DNA from: Cytophagales bacterium
Lineage (GTDB): Bacteria > Bacteroidota > Bacteroidia > Cytophagales > Bernardetiaceae
Direction of reading: 5' to 3'
NCBI GenBank assembly: GCA_013299045.1
Contig: JAAFJX010000005.1
Location: 62,001 to 126,000 of the forward strand
DNA: 64,000 nucleotides
In this document: one piece after another, positions 35,934 to 45,528 of the stretch
Layout: the number at the start of each line of letters is the position of its first letter
Numbering within the stretch: position 1 is the first letter of the stretch
Program-made: the position numbers and the translations under genes
The notes under the pieces: generated by a model
Database searches by the model: none
What the model saw: the letters and a program-made list of their open reading frames with translations, nothing else
What the model was told of the DNA's origin: nothing

Positions 35934-37358
35934 ATGCAACAATTTAACAGACGCAAATTTTTTATCGGAAAAGCTATTTTAGGCGTACTTACTGCTTTTT
36001 TTATAGGTTATTCGGCTTTATCCGTCCTTGCTCAAAGCACAATAAGTTTTGATAGGCAAGCAGAAAGTTTGTTTTGGCAAATAAGAAACGCAAAAAAAAT
36101 AGACCCCGCCACACGCCAGATTATCATCAATAAAATAGCCTTTTACGAAAAGAAAATGGCCGAAGAGGCAGTGCCGAGCGGCTTGCGCTTGCCACTTTCT
36201 TTGGTGCATTATGCTTCTAAGCCGCATGAAATCAATCTGATAAAAAATTACAAACCCATTGCCTATCTTCCCAATGTGGACTTGCTCTATGCGCTTATTT
36301 TGGAATACCACAAACGCTGCCAAGAGGAGCAAAAAAAAGACATACCACAATTTCATCGCATTCCCACTCCAGAGGTAGTTATGGCTATTCTTTGTCGTGA
36401 GAGCTATTTTTGTGCGGGTGTGGTTGGTGACGGAGGCCAGTCTATTGGTATGTGTCAGCTTTATTTTCCAACGGCCAAATACTTGTTACAAACGCCTAAA
36501 TACAAAGACGTTTTTAGCCAAACAATTTATCTTTACAAAGATTCCAAAGCCCAACTGCGGCATGGCATTATAGGTTACACACAAGCAGAGTTGATTCGTA
36601 ATACAGTAGCCTTTGTGTATGACTTTTTGCGTTATGGGCATGATTTTAAGGCCGATAAAGCATTTACTGCCATCAGGCGCTACCAAGGAGGAGCGGGTAA
36701 ATATGCCCATTCAGTTATTCGCAACATGACCAAATACAGACTTTTTATAAGCCAAGCGCTTAAAACAGAACTTTCTTATGAAGACTGGCTACACAACCAG
36801 CGGCATCTCTATTTTTGTAGCCCCCGCACCCAGGAAGATTTTGACGTTAAAGAACCAGACTTAAACACAATTTTTCGTGCCGCTTCGCAATCTGCCGCTG
36901 CCGAAACGCTCCATTCTCAAAACAGCAACGATGGCAATTTGCTCATAACGGACGGTGAGTCGCTCACGAACTTTCAAAAATCTAGCTTTGAAAATATTGC
37001 TTTTGACTACACAGGTTTTCATTTCTATCTTCATAAGTCCCCTAATAGGTCTTTGTATGCTTATTTTCAGGAAAATCTTTATGCGGCGGTCTGCTACCAC
37101 AACAGCTATGCAAAACCCTCAGAGGCCATTACACTTTACTTTACAGAGCGCCAAGACGGTGTTCCGAAAGAAGTGCCAATTACTTCGCAAGCGCAGCTAA
37201 ACGAAAAATTAAATGCCCAGCAAGTGGTTAGCACGAATGCAAGAGCGTATCAAAAAATCTATATCAACCCTGAGCTGGGTGTTTATCTTAAAAAAGATGA
37301 GGATTTTGATTATCAGATTTATACAGAAAAAATTATCAAGAGCGGTAAACATCGCTGA
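35934..37358 (+). CDS. Exported lytic transglycosylase-like protein
   Basis: A 474-residue protein with a signal anchor near residues 12-34. Around residues 143-175 lies a goose-lysozyme/SLT-like core: AILCRESYFCAGVVGDGGQSIGMCQLYFPTA, with the likely catalytic Glu in CRES and the G-x-x-Q-x-x-G-x-x-Q substrate loop. Peptidoglycan cleavage is the expected reaction. The first part (residues 35-130) is charged and helical. The C-terminal 200 residues are unlike known binding modules, with a Tyr-rich strand region (FDYTGFHFYLHKSPNRSLYAYFQE). Confidence 0.72.
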   Translation: MQQFNRRKFFIGKAILGVLTAFFIGYSALSVLAQSTISFDRQAESLFWQIRNAKKIDPATRQIIINKIAFYEKKMAEEAVPSGLRLPLSLVHYASKPHEINLIKNYKPIAYLPNVDLLYALILEYHKRCQEEQKKDIPQFHRIPTPEVVMAILCRESYFCAGVVGDGGQSIGMCQLYFPTAKYLLQTPKYKDVFSQTIYLYKDSKAQLRHGIIGYTQAELIRNTVAFVYDFLRYGHDFKADKAFTAIRRYQGGAGKYAHSVIRNMTKYRLFISQALKTELSYEDWLHNQRHLYFCSPRTQEDFDVKEPDLNTIFRAASQSAAAETLHSQNSNDGNLLITDGESLTNFQKSSFENIAFDYTGFHFYLHKSPNRSLYAYFQENLYAAVCYHNSYAKPSEAITLYFTERQDGVPKEVPITSQAQLNEKLNAQQVVSTNARAYQKIYINPELGVYLKKDEDFDYQIYTEKIIKSGKHR

Positions 37359-37575
37359 AAACGATTTCTCTTTATCAAAAGGCTTACAATCTGTTTAGAA
37401 AAGTGTGGCTTTCTGCTTGGACAATTCGCGTAAAAATGTTTTTTTTGCCAATTAAATTCCTTAAAATTGATTTTGGCAACTTTATTGTTTAATATTGAAC
37501 AACTATATTTGATGAAAGAGTAAAAACTCCTTCAAAAACCGAAAAAACAGCTTGTCGAACCCTTTGCTACATAGA

Positions 37576-40197
37576 ATGATTCGCTTCACAGCAACCCTTT
37601 TAGGCCATACAGCCCTTGTTTTGTGTGCATTTATGATGTATGCAGGCCATGGTGCGGTTTATGCCAAAGATGGAAAGCAAATTGTTTTGACGGACGAAAC
37701 GCCGCAGTACCTTATGGGTAAGTATTTGAGTATTTATGAAGATGCAAGCCACGCCAAAACAATTTATGAGGTTATAGCCAAAGACTTTAGCAAAAAGTTC
37801 AAGCAATCTAATCAAGAAAACCCCAATTTTGGTTTTTCTGAGTCGGCGTATTGGTTGCGCTTTCAGGTTAAAAACGAAACGACTGTACAAGATAATTTTA
37901 TGCTGGAAATTAATTTTCCAATGTTGGACAGCGTGGAGTTCTACTACAAAGAAAATAACCGCTGGATGGTTAAATCAGGCGGGGACAAATACCTTTTCAG
38001 CGGTCGTGAGTTCCGAAATAGGCATTTGCTTTTTAATTTAAAAGTTCCGCCATGGGAGTCGCGTGTGTTTTATATGCGCGTAGTTAGCACAAATAGCCAA
38101 ATGCAGATGCCAATGACGCTTTGGCAACCAGCAGCTTTTGAAGAACATAACCACCAATCGCAGTTTATATTTGGTATCATTTATGGAATTATCTTTCTTA
38201 TAATTCTTAGCGATGCTTTTCTCTTTTTTAGCTCATGGAACAGGAGTTATCTTTACTACGTCTTGGCTATGCTATTTTCTTTGCTGCTCATTGCTGCACT
38301 GAACGGCCATGCCTATGAGTATTTGTGGCGCGACCAGATTTGGGTGCAGAATAACATCTTCCCGATACTCCTTGCAGCACTCGGTTTTTGGTTGTCTTTA
38401 TTTTGTAGGCATTTCTTAGACACCAAGTTACTGTTTCCTCAGGCACACAAAATTCTATTCTGGGCAGCCATTTTGCAAGCTATTGTAGGAATTGTCAGTT
38501 GTCTTCTGCCCTATCAATATGCCTTCTATTGCGTTACTGTCCCCTCGGCGGTTATGGCCATCATGCTCATAGTAACTGGCATCATGGGTGTAGCTGCTGG
38601 TAATGTGGCTGCAAGGTATTTTTTGGTGGCTTTTTTGGTCTATGGCTTAGGTTATTTGATTAACATTTTCAAGTCGGTCGGTGCTGTCCAAATCTCTTTC
38701 TGGACGGAATATAGCGCACAGTTTGGTGCTGCCACTCAGGTAGTTATATTGTCTTTTGCTCTAGGCATAAGGCTCAAAGAACTGCGCCGCGAGAAAGCCG
38801 AAGCACAACAAGAGGCATTCAAAGCACAGCAAGAACTGACCGAACAACTTGAAAACAAAGTTGCAGAGCGCACTATTGAAATAGAACAAAAAGCCAAAGA
38901 GCTTGAAAAATCCTATAAAAGCGTAGAAATTTTAAGCTCTATTGGTCAGGATATTACCTCTACACTTAATGTAGAAGATATTTTTAAAATCCTATACAAA
39001 CACGTACACGAACTCATGGATGCTTCTTTTTTTGGCATAGACGTACACCTGCCAGAACAGAACATGGTAGAGTATCGCTATAACATTGAGCGAGACGTGC
39101 GCCTGCCCATAGAGCGCGTGAGTATGGAAAATCCTAATAATTTTTCGGTTTGGTGTATAAAAAACAAAGAGAACATACTTATAAATGACATCACAATTGA
39201 GTATCAGCGCTACATACAAAAATATGAAGTTATTTCAGGCGAAAGTTCTTACTCTGCCATATTTGTACCGCTTATATTTGGTGGGCATGTCCTTGGAGTG
39301 GTAACTGCACAAAGCTTTGAAAAAAATGCTTATACCGCACAACACCTTGAAATCATGGAAACGCTTGCCTCTTTTACCTCTATCGCTCTCGCCAATGCGC
39401 AGAGTTACGAAGAAGTAAGCACGGTCAATACAAACTTAATGCACAGTATCAAATATGCACAGCGCATACAAGAAGCCATTTTTTCTGATGCTAAACTGGT
39501 TGTTCAGAGTTTTCGTGAAGCCTTCATTCTGTATAAGCCACGTGATATTGTCAGCGGCGACTTTTATTGGTATGGCGAAGTCAATGGTTCTAAAGTGATT
39601 GCGGCCGTAGATTGTACCGGACACGGCGTGCCTGGGGCATTTATGACCATGATGGGCAATGACTTACTCAATCAGATTGTCATTGAGAACGACATCGTTG
39701 ACCCTAGCCTCATTCTCAAAAAATTAGATGAAAAAGTCCGTTCCACCCTGCATACTGGCGAATATGAGAACAATAACCGTAATGACGGCATGGACGTTTC
39801 ACTATGTGTCATTCATGCGGCCAGCAAAGAATTGCATTTTGCAGGTGCAAAGTCCCCGCTTTATTACATTCCTCATGGTACCAATGATGTAATCGTTCAC
39901 AAGGGCAGCAAGTTTCCTGTTGGCGGGTCTCATTTTAGAGAAGAAAAGAACTATCCAACAACAGTTATACGTTACGCCGATAACGATATTTTTTATATCT
40001 TTACGGACGGCTACCAAGACCAATTCGGCGGCCCCAATAACTTTAAATACACAGGTAAGCGCGTTCGTGCGCTCTTGCAACGCATTCATTATTTGCCTAT
40101 GGAGCGCCAGAACGAAATTGTTGAGCAAGAGCATATGGCCTGGCGCGACAAATACAAACAAACTGATGATGTCTTGTTTGTTGGCATTCGGCTCTGA
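37576..40197 (+). CDS. 7TM-DISM, GAF and SpoIIE-type phosphatase signalling protein
   Basis: An 873-residue membrane receptor. The ATG at 37576 starts a signal peptide (MIRFTATLLGHTALV); a TTG eight codons earlier is less likely. Residues 45-180 are an extracellular 7TMR-DISMED2-type domain (FGFSESAYWLRFQVKNET, WESRVFYMRV). Residues 195-400 hold seven membrane helices, followed by a coiled coil (405-460), a GAF domain (465-610) and a PP2C/SpoIIE phosphatase (640-873). Metal-binding acids are seen in VDCTGHGVPGAF, NDGMDVS, FTDGYQDQ and QTDDVLFVG. It probably dephosphorylates an anti-sigma antagonist or STAS partner on sensing a ligand. Confidence 0.9.
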   Translation: MIRFTATLLGHTALVLCAFMMYAGHGAVYAKDGKQIVLTDETPQYLMGKYLSIYEDASHAKTIYEVIAKDFSKKFKQSNQENPNFGFSESAYWLRFQVKNETTVQDNFMLEINFPMLDSVEFYYKENNRWMVKSGGDKYLFSGREFRNRHLLFNLKVPPWESRVFYMRVVSTNSQMQMPMTLWQPAAFEEHNHQSQFIFGIIYGIIFLIILSDAFLFFSSWNRSYLYYVLAMLFSLLLIAALNGHAYEYLWRDQIWVQNNIFPILLAALGFWLSLFCRHFLDTKLLFPQAHKILFWAAILQAIVGIVSCLLPYQYAFYCVTVPSAVMAIMLIVTGIMGVAAGNVAARYFLVAFLVYGLGYLINIFKSVGAVQISFWTEYSAQFGAATQVVILSFALGIRLKELRREKAEAQQEAFKAQQELTEQLENKVAERTIEIEQKAKELEKSYKSVEILSSIGQDITSTLNVEDIFKILYKHVHELMDASFFGIDVHLPEQNMVEYRYNIERDVRLPIERVSMENPNNFSVWCIKNKENILINDITIEYQRYIQKYEVISGESSYSAIFVPLIFGGHVLGVVTAQSFEKNAYTAQHLEIMETLASFTSIALANAQSYEEVSTVNTNLMHSIKYAQRIQEAIFSDAKLVVQSFREAFILYKPRDIVSGDFYWYGEVNGSKVIAAVDCTGHGVPGAFMTMMGNDLLNQIVIENDIVDPSLILKKLDEKVRSTLHTGEYENNNRNDGMDVSLCVIHAASKELHFAGAKSPLYYIPHGTNDVIVHKGSKFPVGGSHFREEKNYPTTVIRYADNDIFYIFTDGYQDQFGGPNNFKYTGKRVRALLQRIHYLPMERQNEIVEQEHMAWRDKYKQTDDVLFVGIRL

Positions 40198-40279
40198 GTG
40201 CAGTCTCGCACTGAAATTTTGTAATAAAGATAGTAGTCTTTTTGCCAAGTAATTTTGTATCGCAGAGAAAGTGTAAAGT

Positions 40280-40732
40280 ATGTCTGAAAGAGTGTTTCAT
40301 GCAACTATAAGCTATTTGAAAATAATTGCCTGTTTGGGTGCAGGAATGTGTTTTGTGCTGATGTTTTTTATCAGTTTTGACCCTTGGAATGGCCTGGACG
40401 CTATGATTTGGAAAGATTTATACGGCACAACAACGCTACCAGATATAGCAAGACCTGCCTTCAATCTTATTTTTTTAATGTTTACATGGCTCAGTGTTTT
40501 AACTATGATACTACTCTTTTTAGTAACAAAGTATGCCCTTGCAAAAAAAGAAAAATGGGCATACGGAGCAGTTATTCTGATTGGTGTATTTTGGCCGTTG
40601 GGAGCTACCATGATAACGCTTTATACAGCCGCATGGAGTTATTTTATTTCAGTTGCTGCTATGACTGCTTTGTTCTTACCGCCAGTAATTTTGTTGTATC
40701 CTTTTTTTTCAATAAAATCCAAAAGCCCTTAA
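40280..40732 (+). CDS. Small four-helix membrane protein of unknown function
   Basis: A 150-residue hydrophobic protein with four predicted membrane helices (about 10-30, 55-78, 90-112 and 120-142). No family is recognised. A possible -7 element (TAATTTTG) is at 40250-40257. Its TAA stop lies within a CCCTTAAAATACAT block that is copy F of the dispersed repeat family. Confidence 0.6.
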   Translation: MSERVFHATISYLKIIACLGAGMCFVLMFFISFDPWNGLDAMIWKDLYGTTTLPDIARPAFNLIFLMFTWLSVLTMILLFLVTKYALAKKEKWAYGAVILIGVFWPLGATMITLYTAAWSYFISVAAMTALFLPPVILLYPFFSIKSKSP

Positions 40733-40755
40733 AATACATTTAAAGTATTGTTATT
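40725..40755 (+). repeat. Copy F of the repeat family, short and diverged
   Basis: CCCTTAAAATACATTTAAAG and the following TATTGTTATT match the first 30 bases or so of copies A-C. It lacks the outer TAGTC and the inner AATTAAAC block. It supplies the stop codon of the small membrane protein. Confidence 0.45.
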
Positions 40756-40838
40756 TCTTATGGGACTACTGCGTAAATACCTGTTTAAGAGGCATTTTAC
40801 TTTGGCCAATAGCTTAAAAATAACCCAAAGAGCAATTA

Positions 40839-41603
40839 TCAAATGCGCTTTTTGCCATTGGGATTAAAGTTCTTCTTTTTATGGCGCGGTGGCAAAGGGC
40901 CGTTATAGGGTTGCTGAAAGCCCCCTTTTTTGTGATTGCTGCGCTGGCGTAGTTGTTGCTGATTTTTACGCTGACTTGCCTGCAACTGCTCACTATTTTG
41001 CGCTGCCTGCCCCAAAGTACTGAACATATTATACTGCTTGACGGTTTCCATGTCAATTTGAATTGTGCCATTAGACATTTCCAAAATATGCTCAATAATG
41101 GTTTCATCATCTACGCCATCCCTGCTCCATGAGGCATAATATGTTTTCATCAAACGCCCTATGTAGGAAACTATGCTAAGCTGCTCCATGCGGTCGGTTT
41201 GTTCACAGGCGTGTTCTATCAGAATGTCTAAATTACGACCATAGTGGCGAAATTTGAGTTGCTTTTTGGTAGGGTCAAGGCGCTGGGGCTTGCGCTCTTC
41301 CATACGCACCTCTTGCACTTCGTAGGGGCAATCTACATCTAGTTGCATATTGGTAAGAGCGTAAAGGTGGTCCCAAAGGCGTTGGTTATTCTCCGCTGTA
41401 TCCTTTATGGTCGGTATCAGCATCTTGATAAGGCCAATAATGCTATGTGCAGCTTGAGTTCGTTTATGATGGTCTTCTATGGTAAGTATATGTTTGGCCA
41501 TCTTCTGCATAATGCGCCCGTATTCTTTGAGAAGGACACTCTCACGTTCTGTATTGTATTCAAAAGGCAAAGGCAGCGTAACCTCTTTGTTTCTTTTCAT
41601 CAT
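40839..41603 (-). CDS. DUF4290 family protein
   Basis: A 254-residue soluble protein. The first 190 residues match a Bacteroidota-specific conserved family: LPLPFEYNTERESVLLKEYGRIMQKM, then ADxxHR-like helices, W-D-H-L-Y-A-L-T and HYGRNLDILIEHA. The last 50 residues are a basic, Gln- and Gly-rich tail (QRKNQQQLRQRSNHKKGGF ... RHKKKNFNPNGKKRI) that could bind nucleic acid. Function is unknown. The two Met codons at the start make the true start uncertain by one residue. Confidence 0.75.
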   Translation of the reverse strand: MMKRNKEVTLPLPFEYNTERESVLLKEYGRIMQKMAKHILTIEDHHKRTQAAHSIIGLIKMLIPTIKDTAENNQRLWDHLYALTNMQLDVDCPYEVQEVRMEERKPQRLDPTKKQLKFRHYGRNLDILIEHACEQTDRMEQLSIVSYIGRLMKTYYASWSRDGVDDETIIEHILEMSNGTIQIDMETVKQYNMFSTLGQAAQNSEQLQASQRKNQQQLRQRSNHKKGGFQQPYNGPLPPRHKKKNFNPNGKKRI

Positions 41604-41904
41604 AAAAACCGCAAATCAATAAGATTGTATATCTATAAGGTGTTCCAAAACGTTCTAAAAGGCTGTTTTTGTAAGGGAAGCCCTAAAACTAAACTTCCAG
41701 CATCTGAACTTCTATCAACTCTCCTCTGGCACTTTTCTTACGGGCTGTAATCATTCTGCTAAACAAGAAGTGCGCTATGGCGCTAGAATGAACTGTTTGT
41801 AAGAGCTACAACAACAAATTGTCAGCACGCACAAGCCCGAATCGTTCCTTAATGCCACAAATGAAAACATATTTTTTAAGAAAAACAAGCTATCAAGATA
41901 ATTT
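41604..41904. other. Spacer without a recognisable gene
   Basis: The first half of a 588-bp gap. AT-rich, with no frame of coding character and no clear promoter for the DUF4290 gene. Confidence 0.4.
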
Positions 41905-42127
41905 GCATCAAAAAAGATGCCTTTTATTGTCAGTAGCCTTTACTGACAGAATACCTAACTCATTTATTATCAGAAAAATAAATAAAGTATTGATAACTCT
42001 TAGAGCCGGACTATTCCAGAAAGTGAACTGACCAAGCCTTACGAGGTTTGTCCATTATAGTTCTGACACAAAATGCTTTTTGTAAGGAGTCTTTTGCTTA
42101 TCAGAAACAAGTACAAAAACCTTGTAC
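41905..42127 (+). other. Cluster of four small hairpins upstream of the TPR-CHAT gene
   Basis: Perfect stems occur at 41905-41920 (GCATC/GATGC), 41928-41948 (TGTCAGTA/TACTGACA, 5-nt loop), about 42068-42083 (ACAAAA/TTTTGT) and 42111-42127 (GTACAA/TTGTAC, followed by a short T run). They could form a structured leader or a small RNA for the downstream gene. No known riboswitch is recognised. Confidence 0.4.
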
Positions 42128-42191
42128 GATTTTTGTGCTTGATATGTAATAAGTACACTAAAAAAATACCAAACTCAAAATAACTACTGCT

Positions 42192-45104
42192 ATGAGAATT
42201 ATTTGTATTCTTTTGATTATTGGGTATTTAGGTGGTAATATAGCCCATGCCCAAACTTGGCAAACTCTAGATAGCTTAGGCCAAATCCTAACCAAGCAAC
42301 AGAAATTTAAAGTGGCCGACTCTGTTTTACAGTTAGCTCTCAATCAAGTAGAAGCCTTGCATGGTAAAGACACAAGCTATGCGAAGGTAGCATTTAACTT
42401 AGGTCTAGTGGCTTATTATTCAGGAACTTACAGCAGGTCAGAGGCGCTTTGGCAAGAAACCAAACAAATTAGAGAAACTTATCTTGGCAAAAAACACCTA
42501 CTTTATGCGAGTTCGTGCAATAGCTTGGCAATTCTGCACCGCGACCAGGGGCTTTATGATAAGGCCGAGCCGCTTTATTTGGAAGCTAAAAATATACGCA
42601 GTGAGGCTCTGGGGCAAAAACACCCCGACTACGCGACCTCCTGCAATAATTTAGCTATTCTATATCGCGCGCAGGGGCTTTACAATAAGGCCGAACCGCT
42701 TTACAAAGAAGCTAAGAATATACGCGGCGAGGTATTGGGAAAAAAGCACCCCGACTACGCGACCTCTTGCAATAATTTAGCAATTTTGCATCATGCACAG
42801 GGCTTTTATGACAAGGCGGAACCACTTTATTTGGAAGCAAAAAGTTTGCGTGAGGAAGCCTTGGGTAAAAAGCATCCTGATTATGCCAATTCTTGTAACA
42901 ATTTAGCAAATTTATACCTCAGTCAAGGGCTTTACACGAAAGCGGAACCGCTTTATTGGGAAGCAAAGAATATTCAACAAGAAGTATTGGGCAAAGGCCA
43001 CCCCGACTACACACACGCTTGTAATAATTTAGCCATTTTGTACGCCTACCAAGGCATTTATGACAAGGCTGAGGCGCTTTACTTAGAAGCCAAGAATATC
43101 AGGGAGGAGGCTTTTGGCAAAAGACATCAAAATTATGCAAGCTCCTGTAATAATTTGGCGAGTTTATACAAAAAACAAGGTCTTTATATTAAGGCAGAAG
43201 CTTTTTATAAAGAAGCACAAAAAGTATGGGAGCAGGGCACTCTAGGCAAAAAGCACCCAGAGTATGCAAGTCTATGCAATAATTTAGCGAATCTTTACAA
43301 AGAGCAGGGCTTTTATGACAAAGCAGAGCCACTTTACATAGAGGGCAAGAGCATCAGAGAAGAAACCTTGGGCAAAGGCCACCCCGAATACGCCTTCTCG
43401 TGCCATAATTTGGCAAGTTCTTACCATTATCAAGGGGCCTATGACAAAGCACAGTCTCTTTATCTAGAAGCAGCTCAGAACAAATACGCTCAAATAAAAG
43501 ATTTATTCCCGCTTTTTTCGGAACAAGAAAAACAGGTCTATTGGCAGTCTGTTAGTCATTTTTTTAGTAGCATAGCAGACCTCGCCCAAGTGTATGTAGC
43601 CGAAAAACCCACTATCATGGCAGACCTCTACAACCAGAGCCTCTTTACGAAAGGGATTATTTTTTCTTCTACTCAAAAAATGAAAAGTGCCATTCTGGAC
43701 AGCCAAGATACCGTTCTGATTAATCAATACAACAACTGGAAAAAACAACGCGAAACTTATACCAAGCTCAGCCAACTATCGCCAGAAGAACAAAAAAAGC
43801 AGAATCTAGACCTCCAAAGCATGAAAACACAAATGAATGATTTGGAAAAGAGCTTATCTAAAAAATCAGCGTTATTTGGCCAGAATGTGCAAACCAAAAT
43901 ATACAGGTGGCAAGAAGTTAAGAATAAATTGCTTAAAAATGAGGTGGCTATTGAAATCATAAAAGCGGATTCAGCCTACATTGCTCTTTTTCTGACCACC
44001 CAAACAGAAAACCATCCTGCTTTCTTTGTCTTTTCTAATGTCAATGAGCTAGAAGGTCAATTTTTAAAGTACTACAAAAATTGCATTGAGTTCAAAATTA
44101 ACGACACGGTTTCTTATGATGTCTTTTGGAAACCAATAGCTGATAAGTTATTGGTTTTAAACCCCAAAGGCTTCAAAAAAATCTATTTTTCGCCAGACGG
44201 GGTCTTTCATCAACTTAGCCTGAACACACTAAAAAATTCTAAAACGAAGGAATTTGTTTTAGAAGAAGCTAATATCCAGCTCATTAGTAGCAGTCGGGAT
44301 TTGATTGAACTGAACAAAAGAAACAAAGATTTGACAGGAAGCTATCAAAGTTATCAGGCTTACTTACTTGGCTATCCTATATATGGAGCAGAGAATGGCA
44401 ATCCTATCCAACAAAACCGCGACCGTGCTGCAGGCTTTTCTAGTGTGCAATCTGCCGTAGGAGTGGCTGGTTCAGTATCAATTTTACCTGGCACGCGGAA
44501 AGAAGTAGAAGAAATTTTTGCGCTTTTCAACAAAAGAAAGCTCAAGGTAAACCTACTTTTGGCCGAAAACGCCACCGAAGAGGCCGTTAAAAACCTCAAA
44601 AGCCCCACCATTTTGCACGTGGCTACGCATGGTTTCTTTATCCCCGAAATCAAGGAGGCGGAAGTCAATGATATACAAAGCGCCATGAACAGAAACCTCT
44701 TGAAAAATCCTTTTATGCGCTCTGGTTTGCTGCTGGCGGGCTGTCAAAAACCCAACCCGGACAAAGAAGATGGCATTTTGACAGCTGAAGAAGTCATGAA
44801 TTTGACGCTTGACAATACAGAACTCGTAGTGATGTCTGCTTGCGAAACAGGCCTAGGGGATATACAAGCGGGCGAGGGCGTTTTTGGCCTCCAACGCGCC
44901 TTTCAGCAAGCGGGCGCAAAGTCCGTGCTGATGAGCCTCTGGAAAGTGGACGACGATGCGACGCAAACGCTAATGACAGAATTTTACACCGCCCTCTTGA
45001 AAGGCCAAAGCAAGCGCGAAGCCTTTAAAACCGCCCAGATGAACCTCAAAAAGCGCTTTCCAGAGCCTTATTATTGGGGCGCTTTCGTGATGGTGGGTGA
45101 ATAG
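42192..45104 (+). CDS. Exported TPR-CHAT caspase-like protein
   Basis: A 970-residue protein with a signal peptide (to about residue 21, ending AHAQ). Residues 60-430 are about nine kinesin-light-chain-type tetratricopeptide repeats of 42 residues (YDKAEPLYLEAKNIREEALGKKHPDYATSCNNLAILY). A helical linker follows (430-690). The C-terminal CHAT domain, a caspase-family peptidase, has the catalytic His in HVATHGFF (near residue 815) and Cys in SACETGLGDIQAGEGVFGL (near 880), then SLWKVDDDAT. Both catalytic residues are present, so it may be active. The signal peptide suggests action outside the cytoplasm. No partner gene is adjacent. Confidence 0.9.
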   Translation: MRIICILLIIGYLGGNIAHAQTWQTLDSLGQILTKQQKFKVADSVLQLALNQVEALHGKDTSYAKVAFNLGLVAYYSGTYSRSEALWQETKQIRETYLGKKHLLYASSCNSLAILHRDQGLYDKAEPLYLEAKNIRSEALGQKHPDYATSCNNLAILYRAQGLYNKAEPLYKEAKNIRGEVLGKKHPDYATSCNNLAILHHAQGFYDKAEPLYLEAKSLREEALGKKHPDYANSCNNLANLYLSQGLYTKAEPLYWEAKNIQQEVLGKGHPDYTHACNNLAILYAYQGIYDKAEALYLEAKNIREEAFGKRHQNYASSCNNLASLYKKQGLYIKAEAFYKEAQKVWEQGTLGKKHPEYASLCNNLANLYKEQGFYDKAEPLYIEGKSIREETLGKGHPEYAFSCHNLASSYHYQGAYDKAQSLYLEAAQNKYAQIKDLFPLFSEQEKQVYWQSVSHFFSSIADLAQVYVAEKPTIMADLYNQSLFTKGIIFSSTQKMKSAILDSQDTVLINQYNNWKKQRETYTKLSQLSPEEQKKQNLDLQSMKTQMNDLEKSLSKKSALFGQNVQTKIYRWQEVKNKLLKNEVAIEIIKADSAYIALFLTTQTENHPAFFVFSNVNELEGQFLKYYKNCIEFKINDTVSYDVFWKPIADKLLVLNPKGFKKIYFSPDGVFHQLSLNTLKNSKTKEFVLEEANIQLISSSRDLIELNKRNKDLTGSYQSYQAYLLGYPIYGAENGNPIQQNRDRAAGFSSVQSAVGVAGSVSILPGTRKEVEEIFALFNKRKLKVNLLLAENATEEAVKNLKSPTILHVATHGFFIPEIKEAEVNDIQSAMNRNLLKNPFMRSGLLLAGCQKPNPDKEDGILTAEEVMNLTLDNTELVVMSACETGLGDIQAGEGVFGLQRAFQQAGAKSVLMSLWKVDDDATQTLMTEFYTALLKGQSKREAFKTAQMNLKKRFPEPYYWGAFVMVGE
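42480..43480 (+). repeat. In-gene 126-bp tandem repeats encoding TPRs
   Basis: Eight to nine units of about 126 bp, each coding a 42-residue TPR. Adjacent units share near-identical stretches such as TGCAATAATTTAGC, so expansion by recombination is likely. Confidence 0.7.
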
Positions 45105-45152
45105 ATTTTGCGAAAGCGGTGTTTATTATTTGGCCGCCCTTTAAAATCTATC

Positions 45153-45474
45153 TAGCCTTCCTCTAAAAAATATCTAAAGTATTTATTGTCAGAAAATTAA
45201 ACAGGCATTTCATCTTTAAAATTTCCTAGTTTTTAGCCTATCTTGTCATATAACTGGCAAAACCTCAAGGGCTTTTTGCGGCCTGCCATGCCTTGCATCA
45301 GACAAAAGCGAATGGCGCAAAGGTCAGAGGGTGATATTTTCTGTGCTACTATGCTTTTTAAGAGAGTGAATTAGAGAAAAGCCACCCAAAATCATGAGGA
45401 TATTCCTAAAGCAGACAGAACATATCAATCAATTGATGTACTTGTTCTTATGCAAACTTTTTAAGGGACGACCA
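45153..45474 (-). mobile_element. Copy C/E: 322-bp decayed element with inverted repeat ends
   Basis: The left end at 45153 reads TAGCCTTCCTCTAAAAAATA and the right end, read on the minus strand from 45474, reads TGGTCGTCCCTTAAAAAG. The left 120 bp aligns with copy A, including GTCAGAAAATTAAAC and the ATAACTGGCAAAA block. The minus-strand frame equivalent to DFASYLTKWVKN is here interrupted by stops. A further partial left end (GCCCTTTAAAATCTATCTAG) lies at 45136-45155. This looks like an insertion sequence with its coding region lost. No target duplication was identified. Confidence 0.6.
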
Positions 45475-45528
45475 TTGGGTCATACGCAACTTAGCCAATA
45501 AAAATCAAAAACATTTCGCAAAACGCCT

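Noticed and set aside
41604-42191. Known riboswitch in the gap before the TPR-CHAT gene
   Set aside because: None of the familiar riboswitch core motifs could be recognised; only small simple hairpins are visible.
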